DNA from: Desulfobacteraceae bacterium
GTDB lineage: Bacteria > Desulfobacterota > Desulfobacteria > Desulfobacterales > Desulfosalsimonadaceae
Length of the DNA stretch: 43,887 nt
Assembly: GCA_014237465.1 (NCBI GenBank)
Contig: JABZFM010000034.1
Span: 1 to 43,887, forward strand
Reading direction: 5' to 3'
This document shows positions 28,173 to 36,064 of this stretch, piece after piece (the first letter of the stretch is position 1; every line of letters begins with the position of its first letter). Below the pieces are notes generated by a model. That model saw only the letters and a program-made list of their open reading frames with translations. It made no database searches and was not told the DNA's origin. A program made the position numbers and the translations under genes.

Positions 28173-28939
28173 ACCTTTGTACAAACGCCTACTATGCCAT
28201 GCGGGAGTCAGGCGGTGTCCTGGATGTATCTCTCACCCAGGTCGAACTCAGACCAGATAACCTATTAAGAAAAGTGAATTTACCGTCCGGTTCCTACGTG
28301 AAGCTCAGAATCAGCGACACCGGCAGCGGCATAGACAATTTAACCATGGACCGAATATTTGATCCGTATTTTACCACCAAACCCAAAGGAGAAGGGACGG
28401 GTATGGGACTTGCGGTGGTACACGGCATTATCAAAAGTTATTTCGGGGATATTATTGTTCACAGTGAGATTGGAAAAGGGACCTCTTTTCAGATATATCT
28501 TCCGGTTGTTGACGATGATACAACGTCAAGCCGGATTGAGCTGAATGAACCGCTTCCCGGGGGCCATGAAAAAATTATGATCGTTGACGACGAAGCGTTA
28601 ATCGTGCAGATAAACAGAAAAACACTGGAAAATCTGGGTTACCGGATAAGTACGTATACATGCAGCGAAGAAGCCCTGGATGCTTTTCGTGCCCATCCTG
28701 AAAAATTTGACATGGTCATCACAGACATGAGCATGCCGAAAATTAATGGTATTCAACTGGCCAAAGAAATATTTTCTGTCAGACCCGATCTTCCGATAAT
28801 TATCTGTACCGGTTTCAGTGATCTGATCAACGAGGAAACAGTCGAATCCTTTGGCATCAGAAAGCTCGTCATGAAGCCGATATTAAGAAAAACCCTGGCC
28901 CTGACGGTAAGAGAAGTGCTTGACAATAACAGAAAATAA
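28169..28939 (+). pseudogene. HATPase-receiver C-terminus of the same collapsed kinase
   Basis: These 256 residues carry a nearly complete HATPase_c domain: the N-box (MNLCTN), DTGSGI, FDPYFTTK and GTGMGL. A full receiver domain follows, with the acidic MIVDDE pair, the phospho-acceptor Asp in VITDMSMP, CTGFSD and VMKPI. Without HisKA it cannot autophosphorylate in the normal way, although the receiver could still be phosphorylated by another kinase. The apparent ATG is the internal Met of the N-box helix, and translation would depend on coupling to the upstream frame. It precedes the glnN gene by about 175 bases, with a sigma-54 promoter between. Confidence 0.8.
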
Positions 28940-29028
28940 TTACAAAAATGTAAGGCTATAAAACCTTTGGCTTAACCTGCAAATCAAAATATAATATAAA
29001 AACAGATATATATAAAATTAAAGAGAGA

Positions 29029-29046
29029 TTGGCACAGGGGTTGCAT
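29029..29046 (+). promoter_or_regulatory. Sigma-54 promoter of glnN
   Basis: TTGGCACAGGGGTTGCAT matches the -24/-12 consensus almost perfectly, with GG (29031-29032) and GC (29043-29044) exactly ten bases apart. The start of transcription is predicted near 29056, about 60 bases before the ATG. This points to NtrC-type nitrogen control of the glutamine synthetase. Confidence 0.85.
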
Positions 29047-29117
29047 TTAAATAGCAACTAATTACTAAAATTTAATCGCAATTTTTTTAAAATATAAACT
29101 ATCTGGAGATGAACAAA

Positions 29118-31289
29118 ATGAACGGAAGAGTAACAGCCATTTCTGCAATAAACAAAATCAAAACGGTAAAAACAACTATCCCTTTCAAAGAAGAAAACTC
29201 CATCAATAAGTTTGGAGAAAACGTCTTCAGCATGTCCGTGATGAAGCAACGGCTGCCCAAGGATATTTATAAATCATTAAAGGACACGGTTGAAAACTAC
29301 TCCGCCCTGGATGCCTCGGTTGCGGATGTGGTGGCCAATGCCATGAAAGACTGGGCAATCAGTAAAGGGGCCTCCCATTACGCCCATGTGTTCTTCCCGC
29401 TGACCGGCGCCACGGCTGAAAAGCATGACAGCTTCCTGGTCCCGGATTTGTCCGGAAACGCCATGGCGGAATTTTCAGGAAAAACGCTGATCCAGGGAGA
29501 ACCGGATGCATCGAGTTTTCCCAGCGGCGGCCTCCGCCAGACTTTCGAGGCCAGAGGTTATACGGCATGGGATGTCACCAGCCCGGCATATATCATGGAA
29601 AGCCCCAACGGCGCCACACTCTGTATTCCCACGGCCTTTTTATCATGGACAGGCGAGGCCCTGGACAAAAAGACCCCGATCCTGCGGTCCATGCAGGCCC
29701 TCAACACCCAGGCCCAGCGGATACTAAAACTTTTCGGTGACAACTCCGGTAAAATCGTTTCCGCCACCTGCGGTGCGGAACAGGAATATTTTCTGATTGA
29801 TAAAAACTTTATTTCCTCCCGGCCGGATATTCAAGCTTCGGGAAGATCCCTGTTCGGCGCGCCATCTCCAAAAGGCCAGCAGTTTGACGACCATTATTTC
29901 GGTGCTATCACCGACCGCGTGCTGGCCTTTATGTTTGAAGTGGAACGCGAACTGTACCGGCTGGGAATCCCCGTCAAAACAAGGCATAACGAAGTGGCCC
30001 CGGGGCAGTTCGAAGTGGCCCCGGTTTTTGAAACCGCCAACCTGGCCACCGACCATCAGCAGCTGACCATGGTGACCCTTAAAAAAGTAGCAAAAAAACA
30101 CGGCATGGAATGTCTGCTGCATGAAAAACCGTTTGCCGGCGTGAACGGTTCCGGCAAGCACTGTAACTATTCTTTTGGAAACGCCACTCAGGGCAACCTC
30201 CTGGATCCGGGCGAAACACCCCACAAAAACGCCCAGTTTCTTGTATTCTGCGCTGCCATCATCCGGGGCGTTCATAAATATTCCAAAGTGCTACGTGCGG
30301 TTGTCGCATCCGCCGGCAATGACCATCGCCTGGGGGCCAATGAAGCACCGCCTGCGATTATCTCTATTTTCCTCGGCGAGCAGCTGGCTGACGTGTTTTC
30401 GCAGATTAAAAATGGCGGGGCTACTTGCTCCAAAAAAGCCTGTATGATGGAAATCGGTGTTGACGCGCTGCCGGACCTTCCCAAGGATGCGGGCGACCGC
30501 AACCGGACCAGCCCGTTCGCATTCACCGGCAACCGGTTCGAGTTCCGGGCGGTGGGTTCCGACCAGTCTGTTTCCGGCCCGCTGGTGGCCATGAATACCA
30601 TTTTTGCAGACTCCATTGATTATATTGCCACGGAACTTGACAACGCCACCGGCGGCGATCCTTCAAAACTCAATGCCGCGGTTCAGGTTGTGATGAAAAA
30701 AATTATAGACAATCATGGATCGATTATTTTTAACGGTGACAACTATACGGACGCCTGGCAGGAAGAAGCAGCCAAGCGGGGGCTGCCCAACCTGAAGACC
30801 ACCCCGGAAGCGCTTCCGATGCTCGTTGAAGACGATGTGATCGAACTTTTCAGCAAATACAATGTGCTGTCCAAAGATGAAATGCACAGCCGGTATGAAA
30901 CCTACCTGGAGCAGTATAACCTGAAAATCGAAGTGGAAGCCAGGACGGCTGCGGAAATGGCGAACACCATCATCTACCCGGCGGCCGTGCGCTACCAGAC
31001 CGAACTGGCCGACTCCTGCCTGAAAATGAAGGAACTGGGTGTGGATTATGAGGATACCGCTTTAAAGGAAACTGCCGGACTGATCAAGGACTTAAAAGCC
31101 GGCATTAAAACCCTGGAGGATCTGATCGCTCACAAAGGTGATGAGGCGCTGGATGAAGCAATAACCTGCTGTGAACAGACCCTGCCGGCTATGCTGAAGC
31201 TCCGTGAAATTGCCGATAAACTGGAAGGGATTGTGGCAGACGACCTGTGGCCGCTGCCGACGTATCAGGAGATGCTCTTTATCCGATAA
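29118..31289 (+). CDS. glnN: Type III glutamine synthetase
   Basis: This 723-residue enzyme makes glutamine from glutamate, ammonia and ATP in the cytoplasm. Its length and N-terminal extension ([18 protein letters not shown]) are those of GSIII. Active-site landmarks include the [10 protein letters not shown] strand, [27 protein letters not shown] and [13 protein letters not shown], followed by [15 protein letters not shown]. The ATG at 29118 is preferred because GGAG lies nine bases upstream; an ATG three codons earlier touches that site. A sigma-54 promoter at 29029 implies nitrogen-responsive expression, and a strong terminator follows at 31437. A dispersed repeat lies between gene and terminator. 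Confidence 0.95.
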   Translation: MNGRVTAISAINKIKTVKTTIPFKEENSINKFGENVFSMSVMKQRLPKDIYKSLKDTVENYSALDASVADVVANAMKDWAISKGASHYAHVFFPLTGATAEKHDSFLVPDLSGNAMAEFSGKTLIQGEPDASSFPSGGLRQTFEARGYTAWDVTSPAYIMESPNGATLCIPTAFLSWTGEALDKKTPILRSMQALNTQAQRILKLFGDNSGKIVSATCGAEQEYFLIDKNFISSRPDIQASGRSLFGAPSPKGQQFDDHYFGAITDRVLAFMFEVERELYRLGIPVKTRHNEVAPGQFEVAPVFETANLATDHQQLTMVTLKKVAKKHGMECLLHEKPFAGVNGSGKHCNYSFGNATQGNLLDPGETPHKNAQFLVFCAAIIRGVHKYSKVLRAVVASAGNDHRLGANEAPPAIISIFLGEQLADVFSQIKNGGATCSKKACMMEIGVDALPDLPKDAGDRNRTSPFAFTGNRFEFRAVGSDQSVSGPLVAMNTIFADSIDYIATELDNATGGDPSKLNAAVQVVMKKIIDNHGSIIFNGDNYTDAWQEEAAKRGLPNLKTTPEALPMLVEDDVIELFSKYNVLSKDEMHSRYETYLEQYNLKIEVEARTAAEMANTIIYPAAVRYQTELADSCLKMKELGVDYEDTALKETAGLIKDLKAGIKTLEDLIAHKGDEALDEAITCCEQTLPAMLKLREIADKLEGIVADDLWPLPTYQEMLFIR

Positions 31290-31308
31290 TTTTCTATTTC
31301 TATTTTAG

Positions 31309-31384
31309 CTTTGGGTTGCGCTGCAGCCTTCGTCGCTCAACGTACATTCGTACGCCTCACGCCTCAGACTTTGCGCGCCTTGCC
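31309..31384. repeat. Intergenic repeat with GTAC-type hairpin
   Basis: The stretch after glnN contains CGTAC-ATTC-GTACG within a GC-rich segment (CTTCGTCGCTCAACGTACA and then CGCCTCACGCCTCAGAC) unlike the surrounding AT-rich sequence. This resembles a widely dispersed bacterial intergenic repeat. Only one copy is present here. Confidence 0.4.
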
Positions 31385-31436
31385 AATTTTAATAAGAATG
31401 GTGAAACTTTTTTCTTTGCCATCTAAGAGATGATTC

Positions 31437-31471
31437 AAAGCCCGGACTGCAAAAGCAGTCCGGGCTTTTTT
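31437..31471 (+). terminator. Strong terminator of glnN
   Basis: AAAGCCCGGACTGC and GCAGTCCGGGCTTT form a perfect 14-base-pair stem with an AAAA loop, and a T6 tail follows. It is about 150 bases after the glnN stop. Confidence 0.9.
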
Positions 31472-31560
31472 GTCTGATTCTATTTTATACCATTGTTCAA
31501 AACGCCCCATTGACTTATAAATATATTATAAATATAGCGCGTCTGAAAAAAGAGAGCAGA

Positions 31561-31628
31561 GTCAAGTTGGCTCTTGCTAATATTTTAAATGGGTCAAGAG
31601 CAGACTTGGCCTTTTAATGGGTAACCTC
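31561..31628. repeat. Imperfect palindrome and dispersed motif, copy 1
   Basis: GTCAAGT-TG-GCTCTTG on the left pairs with CAAGAGC-AG-ACTTGGC on the right (31561-31610), followed by CTTTTAATGGGTAACC. Parts recur at 36013-36044 (TTTAATGGGTGATCCCCC), 41579-41650 (CAAGAGCAGCTTGGC and later AAATGGGTGACCCCC), 42982 (CCAAGAGCAGACC) and 43392 (AAATGGGTTACCCATT). It looks like a non-coding dispersed repeat family of this genome. Confidence 0.5.
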
Positions 31629-31771
31629 CTAATCAAAACCAACGGCGCTTTTTTCTTGATAGTAAATTGAAGATTATATATAATAATTAGATTAAATTAT
31701 AGGTGCTATCCTTGAAACAACAGTTTACGAAATATTCCCACAGTATTTTTTACTTATTGGAAAGGATTGAA

Positions 31772-32710
31772 ATGACAAATAAAAAACACCCGCCAGGGCC
31801 GGACTGTGTCATCTCTATTTTTAAAAATCAATGTCGTAAACCCCTGACCGTATGGATGCAGCTTGCTGTCGTAGTCCTCATTTTCGGTATTCTGTCAGGC
31901 TGCAGCATTAAAAAACTGGCGGTAAGCCAGATGGCGGGCCTGATGGAAGACGGTTTTCCCGCTTATATGAAAGAAACCGATCCCGAGCTCGTGCGTGATG
32001 CCATGCCGGCGAATCTTAAGCTGATCGAAGCAATGCTTGAAACCGACCCGAATAATCCGACACTTTTATTACTTGCCTGCCAGGGATTTTCAGCTTATGC
32101 ATTTCTTTTCATCGAAGAACATGATCCCATTCGGGCTAAAAAGCTCTACGACCGGGCTAAAAAATACGGGTTTGCCATGCTAAAACAACGTCGTCTGATT
32201 CCGGATGCCATATATGATCTGGATGCCTGGGATAAAAAACTCACCGATGCCGGCAAAGATGATGTGCCCGCCATTTTCTGGACAGCCTTTGCGTGGGGGG
32301 GGAAAATCCAATTGGACCGCGAATCTCCGTCCTCTTTGGCGGATATTCCGTTTGTTATTCGTCTTGCCGAACAGACCGCCATTCTGGACCCGACATACTG
32401 GTTCGCCGGTCCGGATACATTTTTAGGGTTTTATCATGGAAACGTTCCAAAGCCCATTGGCGGAAAACCTGAGCTGTCGAAACAGCATTTTGAAGCCGCC
32501 CTTGAACTTAACGGAAGAAACTTTTTAATGGTTCAGGTCCTTTATGCCCGTTCCTATGCAATACAGGTACAAGACCGGGACCTTTTTAATGCGCTGCTTT
32601 CCGAAGTAATTGAATCCAGTGAGGATGTGTTACCGGAAGCCGCACTTTCCAATGCCATAGCGCGTGAAAAGGCAAAAAAGCTGATAAAACAATCCGATGA
32701 ATTTTTTTAA
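31772..32710 (+). CDS. TRAP transporter T-component lipoprotein (TatT family)
   Basis: This 312-residue protein has a long N-terminal lead, a hydrophobic segment and a lipobox ending ILSGC, so it should be a lipid-anchored periplasmic protein. The rest is helical and TPR-like (ETDPNNPTLLLLACQGFSAYA, then KKLYDRAKKYG), matching the TRAP T component first described in Treponema (Tp0956). That protein assembles with a DctP-type binding protein, thought to form a ligand channel in TRAP transport of organic acids or hydrophobic ligands. AAGGA lies five bases before the ATG. The P component follows after 30 bases, but no Q/M permease gene is found downstream. Confidence 0.88.
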   Translation: MTNKKHPPGPDCVISIFKNQCRKPLTVWMQLAVVVLIFGILSGCSIKKLAVSQMAGLMEDGFPAYMKETDPELVRDAMPANLKLIEAMLETDPNNPTLLLLACQGFSAYAFLFIEEHDPIRAKKLYDRAKKYGFAMLKQRRLIPDAIYDLDAWDKKLTDAGKDDVPAIFWTAFAWGGKIQLDRESPSSLADIPFVIRLAEQTAILDPTYWFAGPDTFLGFYHGNVPKPIGGKPELSKQHFEAALELNGRNFLMVQVLYARSYAIQVQDRDLFNALLSEVIESSEDVLPEAALSNAIAREKAKKLIKQSDEFF

Positions 32711-32740
32711 ATAGTGTCTAAATAACAAGGGGGAAATTTA

Positions 32741-33790
32741 ATGGTCCTGTTTAAAAGGAAAATCACCGCAGCAATGGTATTGTTCTTTGCCATATTTACT
32801 TTTATCATGTTAAACGACAGCTTAGCTCCGGCAGGCGCTTCCAAATCCGCCCAGACGAAGATTAAAATAGCCCATATTGCCCCGGAAGGGTCCACGTGGG
32901 ACAGAATTCTTAGAGAATTCAACGAAGAATTAAAGGAGAAAACCGACAATCGTGTCAGCTTTCAAATATACTCCGGCGGAGTGGCCGGGGATGATAAAGG
33001 CGTTTTAAGCAAGGTCCGTATTGGCCAGCTCGACGGCGGAGCGTTTACCGGAGTTGGTATGGGAGACATTCTCCCTGAAGTACGAATTTTAGACCTTCCC
33101 TTTTTTCTTACCAATGAAGGGGAATTTGAACGTGTACGAACAGGCTTAACCCCTTATTTTAAAAAAGCGTTTGCCGAAAAAGGATTTATCCTTATCGGCT
33201 GGATAGATGCCGGTTTTGTTTATTTTTACAGTGCCAAACCGATTCATAATCTAGAAGAGCTTCAAAGGACAAAAGTCTGGGCCTGGGAAGGCGATGCTCT
33301 GTCACGGATATGTTTGGAGGAAATCGGTGTAACACCGGTGGCGCTGTCCATTGTCGATGTCATGATGGGTCTTAACACCGGTATGATAGATACCGTATAC
33401 AACACCCCGCTGGGGGCTGTATCGTTTCAGTGGTATGTCCGGACCAAGTATCAGACCTCAACTCCGCTTGGGTTTATAACAACGGCGCTTCTTGTCCGGA
33501 AAAAAACGTTTGAAAAGCTTTCGCAGGATGACCAGAATACCATGGTGGCGCTGTTTGAGAGCCACTTTAAAGGATTAACTCAGCTGATACGAAAGCAGAA
33601 TATTGAGGCCACGGAGGTGATGAAAACCCGTGGTATCCAAGCAGTTAAGTGGTCTCAGGCGGACATAAATGAACTGAGGACTTCATGCGAACGTACAATG
33701 AGAAAACTCATCGGAAAACAGTATCCCCAGAGTCTTTTGGATGAAGCGTTTCGGCTCAGAAAGAGCACTTCGACCAGCTTGCAACCTTAA
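32741..33790 (+). CDS. TRAP transporter substrate-binding protein (DctP family)
   Basis: This 349-residue periplasmic binding protein has an N-terminal export signal (about residues 1-34). The DctP fold follows, with IKIAHIAPEGSTWDRIL at the mature start, QLDGGAFTGVGMGD, LDLPFF and RTKVWAWEG, then GLNTGMIDTVYNTP. It should capture an anionic or hydrophobic ligand and hand it to a TRAP permease. GGGGGAA precedes the ATG. It sits 30 bases behind the T component, as in T/P pairs, but the DctQ/DctM permease that normally follows is missing. The sequence after it is repeats and debris, so the transport system is incomplete here or uses a distant permease. Confidence 0.9.
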   Translation: MVLFKRKITAAMVLFFAIFTFIMLNDSLAPAGASKSAQTKIKIAHIAPEGSTWDRILREFNEELKEKTDNRVSFQIYSGGVAGDDKGVLSKVRIGQLDGGAFTGVGMGDILPEVRILDLPFFLTNEGEFERVRTGLTPYFKKAFAEKGFILIGWIDAGFVYFYSAKPIHNLEELQRTKVWAWEGDALSRICLEEIGVTPVALSIVDVMMGLNTGMIDTVYNTPLGAVSFQWYVRTKYQTSTPLGFITTALLVRKKTFEKLSQDDQNTMVALFESHFKGLTQLIRKQNIEATEVMKTRGIQAVKWSQADINELRTSCERTMRKLIGKQYPQSLLDEAFRLRKSTSTSLQP

Positions 33791-33845
33791 GGAACAATTC
33801 AAGAGGTGCCCCCGCTTCCCTCCATTAACGTGATGCTGACCATAG

Positions 33846-33874
33846 GGTGGATTTATAGCGGAGCGTAATCCACC
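33846..33874. repeat. GGTGGATT...AATCCACC intergenic repeat, copy 1
   Basis: An eight-base-pair dyad surrounds GCGGAGCGT. The same family appears inverted at 43480-43505. Such TAGGGTGGATT...AATCCACC repeats are known from many bacterial genomes. Confidence 0.6.
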
Positions 33875-33969
33875 AAAAGACTTCCTTTTCAGGGTGTGGG
33901 TGTGTCCAACTTTAATAATCGCCCTTCAGTTCTCCGAGCTCTGGCAACAACTTGCCAGAGCCACCCACA

Positions 33970-34125
33970 CATAAAAAATTCAAGATTAAAGACCCCGCTT
34001 ACTCGTTAGCCAATCAAAAGGAAACAAATGAATGGTTGAAAGATTATCAGTATTTTCTCTCATTATTCGGTTCAGAGGCAGGAATTAATCAGGCAGCTAC
34101 AGTAAAGATTGCAGGTGAAATATAA
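33970..34125 (+). pseudogene. C-terminal remnant of an unidentified gene
   Basis: An open frame reads KDPAYSLANQKETNEWLKDY and ends GSEAGINQAATVKIAGEI at 34125. It has natural-looking composition but no start codon or ribosome binding site, and its beginning coincides with a dispersed 19-base repeat. I do not recognise the family, and it may be chance. Confidence 0.25.
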
Positions 34126-34231
34126 ATCTCACTTTTGCTTGGGTCCATGGTTCTGAGAAGTATCTGGAGTCATAGTGTAAATTTGGCTAACAATCACGTT
34201 AACCTTTGTTTCTTATGATGGAGAGGTTGTG

Positions 34232-34843
34232 ATGAAATTCTTGGATCCAAACAAACCAATTGCAACGTGCATATCTGAGACATGTGATTATTGCACCGTT
34301 TGTAAAACCCTGCATTGTCATTTTACGCTCAGAGATTTGATATTTTTTCTTTTGATTGTCTCTCCCTCTTTTCTATTAGGAGGCGCTGGAATTTATCATA
34401 TAAGTGGATGGTCGATAATTCCATGGCTGATTCTGATAATCGGATATTTTGGTTTTGTTGAAATCCGGGTGATGTGTTCCCATTGTCCGCATTATGCTGA
34501 TAAAGGAAGCTCATTAAAATGTTGGGCAAATTACGGTTCACCCAAAATCTGGAAATATCGACCGGGTCCAATGACATTTTGGGAAAAAGCTATATTTTTT
34601 GTTGGTTTTGCACTTGTCTGGGGATACCCACTTTTTTTCCTGATTTCCGACTTTCAATTGTTTTTGCTAATTGTTTATATTCTAACAGTTGCCGGCTTTT
34701 TTATGACATTAAGAACGTTTCTTTGTTCCCAATGTATAAATTTCGCATGTCCACTGAATACGGTTAAAAATGAAGTTCGCAGAGATTTTTTTGAGCGTAA
34801 TCCCGAGGTTGCTAAAGCATGGACTATTGATATCAAACACTGA
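34232..34843 (+). CDS. Four-helix membrane protein with cysteine clusters
   Basis: This 203-residue protein has about four membrane segments and three cysteine-rich patches: CDYCTVCKTLHCHF before helix one, CSHCPHY in the middle, and CSQCINFACP near the end. The CxxC spacing suggests metal or iron-sulfur binding at the membrane surface. I cannot assign a family. The ATG at 34232 follows GAGAGG by five bases and is preferred over the GTG one codon upstream. Two further small membrane-protein genes follow on the same strand, each separated by about 100-160 bases. Confidence 0.75.
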   Translation: MKFLDPNKPIATCISETCDYCTVCKTLHCHFTLRDLIFFLLIVSPSFLLGGAGIYHISGWSIIPWLILIIGYFGFVEIRVMCSHCPHYADKGSSLKCWANYGSPKIWKYRPGPMTFWEKAIFFVGFALVWGYPLFFLISDFQLFLLIVYILTVAGFFMTLRTFLCSQCINFACPLNTVKNEVRRDFFERNPEVAKAWTIDIKH

Positions 34844-35002
34844 GAACTATGAGGCTGTCTAACAGGAAGAAAAATTCACTTCTGACCCCGAAAACTTCAT
34901 TTAATTTCATGAGCATACTTTCTGTTTGACAAAATAAGAAATATTCGATTTAAATGTTTAAGGTTTTGTCTGTATTCAGGCATTTAAAAATATATGGATG
35001 TC

Positions 35003-35437
35003 ATGAAGATAAAAAAAAACAGCATCATTCAGGCGGCGGTTTTCTATGCCTGTTCTGTTGTTATTGCAGAAGCCACTTTCGGGAACCCTAATTTTCCGAT
35101 CAATTTATGGCGTTTTGAAATTATTTTGGCCTGGCAATGGAGTGTACCGGTGCATGCTGCCGGTTTTATCTGGCTGTTTTTCTGCAACAGGCTTTTTTAT
35201 GACCAGAGCATTATGATCCCGATTTTTGTTTCAATCCTTTTTTTTATCGCATGTGAAACTGCTAACTGGTCGGTTTTTCATTTTTTTGTCTATGAACCAT
35301 ACCCGGTGGGAAAAGCATATCCCCTGGGGTCTGCCGGATCGTTCTGGTTGATCATATTTTTATATTCAGTGCTTTGCACGGTTACAAGTTTTCTTTTAAG
35401 AACAAACAAAATATTTAATAAAAACAGACCTGAATGA
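35003..35437 (+). CDS. Small multi-pass membrane protein, unknown
   Basis: This 144-residue protein has about four hydrophobic segments, with aromatic-rich loops (ILAWQWSVPVHAAGF, ETANWSVFHFFVYEPYP). I recognise no domain. An ATG three codons earlier is also possible; neither has a strong ribosome binding site. A TTGACA at about 34926 could belong to its promoter. A large hairpin follows at 35461. Confidence 0.6.
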   Translation: MKIKKNSIIQAAVFYACSVVIAEATFGNPNFPINLWRFEIILAWQWSVPVHAAGFIWLFFCNRLFYDQSIMIPIFVSILFFIACETANWSVFHFFVYEPYPVGKAYPLGSAGSFWLIIFLYSVLCTVTSFLLRTNKIFNKNRPE

Positions 35438-35460
35438 AGGTGGGGACATGGCAGAATCGG

Positions 35461-35520
35461 GTGTCAAAGCTTGAATTATGAATTAAAGTTTAAGAACCCG
35501 ACTGAATTCAACTTTGACAC
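35461..35520. repeat. 60-base hairpin with one unpaired base
   Basis: GTGTCAAAGCTTGAATT (35461-35477) pairs with AATTCAACTTTGACAC (35505-35520) over 16 base pairs, leaving one extra C on the left arm. It lies just before the high-GC DUF2784 gene. A bulged palindrome like this could be a terminator, a miniature element or a recombination-site relic. Confidence 0.55.
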
Positions 35521-35538
35521 TATATTTTAGGCGGACTG

Positions 35539-35976
35539 ATGATTGGTTCAGTGTACTACCGAATAGCTGCCGACCTATTACTCGCGGTTCACACGTCGTT
35601 CGTTCTCTTTGTGATCCTCGGCCTTGTTCTCATACTGGTTGGAGGTGTTCGAGGTTGGCCGTGGGTCCGGAACCCATGGTTCCGCCTGAGTCATTTGATA
35701 GCTATCGGTGTCGTTGTTGTTCAGGCATGGATAGGGGTGATTTGTCCCTTGACAACCCTTGAGATGGCGCTCAGGTCCCGAGCAGGGGATGCGGTCTACA
35801 GTGGCAGCTTCATCGCACAATGGATGGAGACCCTTCTTTACTATGAGGCCCCGCTATGGGCCTTTGCAATTTGCTACACGGCATTCGGCTTGCTTGTTGT
35901 GGCGAGTTGGATCACCGTTCCTCCTCGGCCGCTGGCCCGACGCGGCCAAGCCAATCGCCCTGGAGACGCTGCCTAA
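35539..35976 (+). CDS. DUF2784 membrane protein, possibly in an integron-type cassette
   Basis: This 145-residue protein has four membrane segments and the DUF2784 pattern (YRIAADLLLAVHTSFVLFVI, NPWFRLSHL, ICPLTTLEMALR). Function is unknown in this family. Its base composition is clearly more GC-rich than both neighbours, and its codon use differs (many CGG, CTC and GCC codons), which suggests transfer. TTAGGC lies seven bases before the ATG, and the stop codon is embedded in GCCTAAC, the reverse complement of GTTAGGC. This is the arrangement of an integrated gene cassette. A GGCGGAC-type ribosome binding site is weak, as is usual in cassettes. Confidence 0.8.
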   Translation: MIGSVYYRIAADLLLAVHTSFVLFVILGLVLILVGGVRGWPWVRNPWFRLSHLIAIGVVVVQAWIGVICPLTTLEMALRSRAGDAVYSGSFIAQWMETLLYYEAPLWAFAICYTAFGLLVVASWITVPPRPLARRGQANRPGDAA

Positions 35977-35997
35977 CAAGCACATGAACAACGTTAA
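35971..35997 (+). other. Truncated attC-like site after the DUF2784 gene
   Basis: GCCTAAC (35971-35977) fits the RYYYAAC R'' box and contains the gene's stop codon. A GTTAAAA sequence at 35992 could be a decayed R' box. The 15 bases between are far shorter than a functional attC, so if this is one it has lost its central stem. Confidence 0.35.
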
Positions 35998-36012
35998 AAA
36001 TTAAAAAAGATT

Positions 36013-36044
36013 GTGGAGTCGGCCCTTTAATGGGTGATCCCCCA
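36013..36044. repeat. Dispersed TTTAATGGGTGATCCCCC motif, copy 2
   Basis: This shares the AATGGGTNACCC core with 31613-31628, 41634-41650 and 43391-43406. It lies between the cassette-like gene and the convergent flavoprotein gene. Confidence 0.4.
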
Positions 36045-36064
36045 ACCTGACATTTGCAGGCAAA

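Larger units (their letters stand above)
33791..34231. other. Repeat-rich debris region in place of a TRAP permease
   Basis: There is no intact gene. The stretch holds a GGTGGATT/AATCCACC dyad repeat (33846-33874), a perfect ten-base-pair hairpin GCTCTGGCAA-CAAC-TTGCCAGAGC (33938-33961), a 19-base repeat (33974-33992) shared with 41545-41563, and a short coding remnant ending at 34125. This looks like the scar of deletion or insertion events. Confidence 0.6.

Noticed and set aside
29724-30616. Long minus-strand frames inside glnN
   Set aside because: These are shadows caused by the codon bias of the glutamine synthetase gene.
34851-34870. GTCTAAC after the cysteine-rich membrane protein as another attC R'' box
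   Set aside because: No matching TTAGAC lies before that gene and no partner box follows, so chance is more likely.
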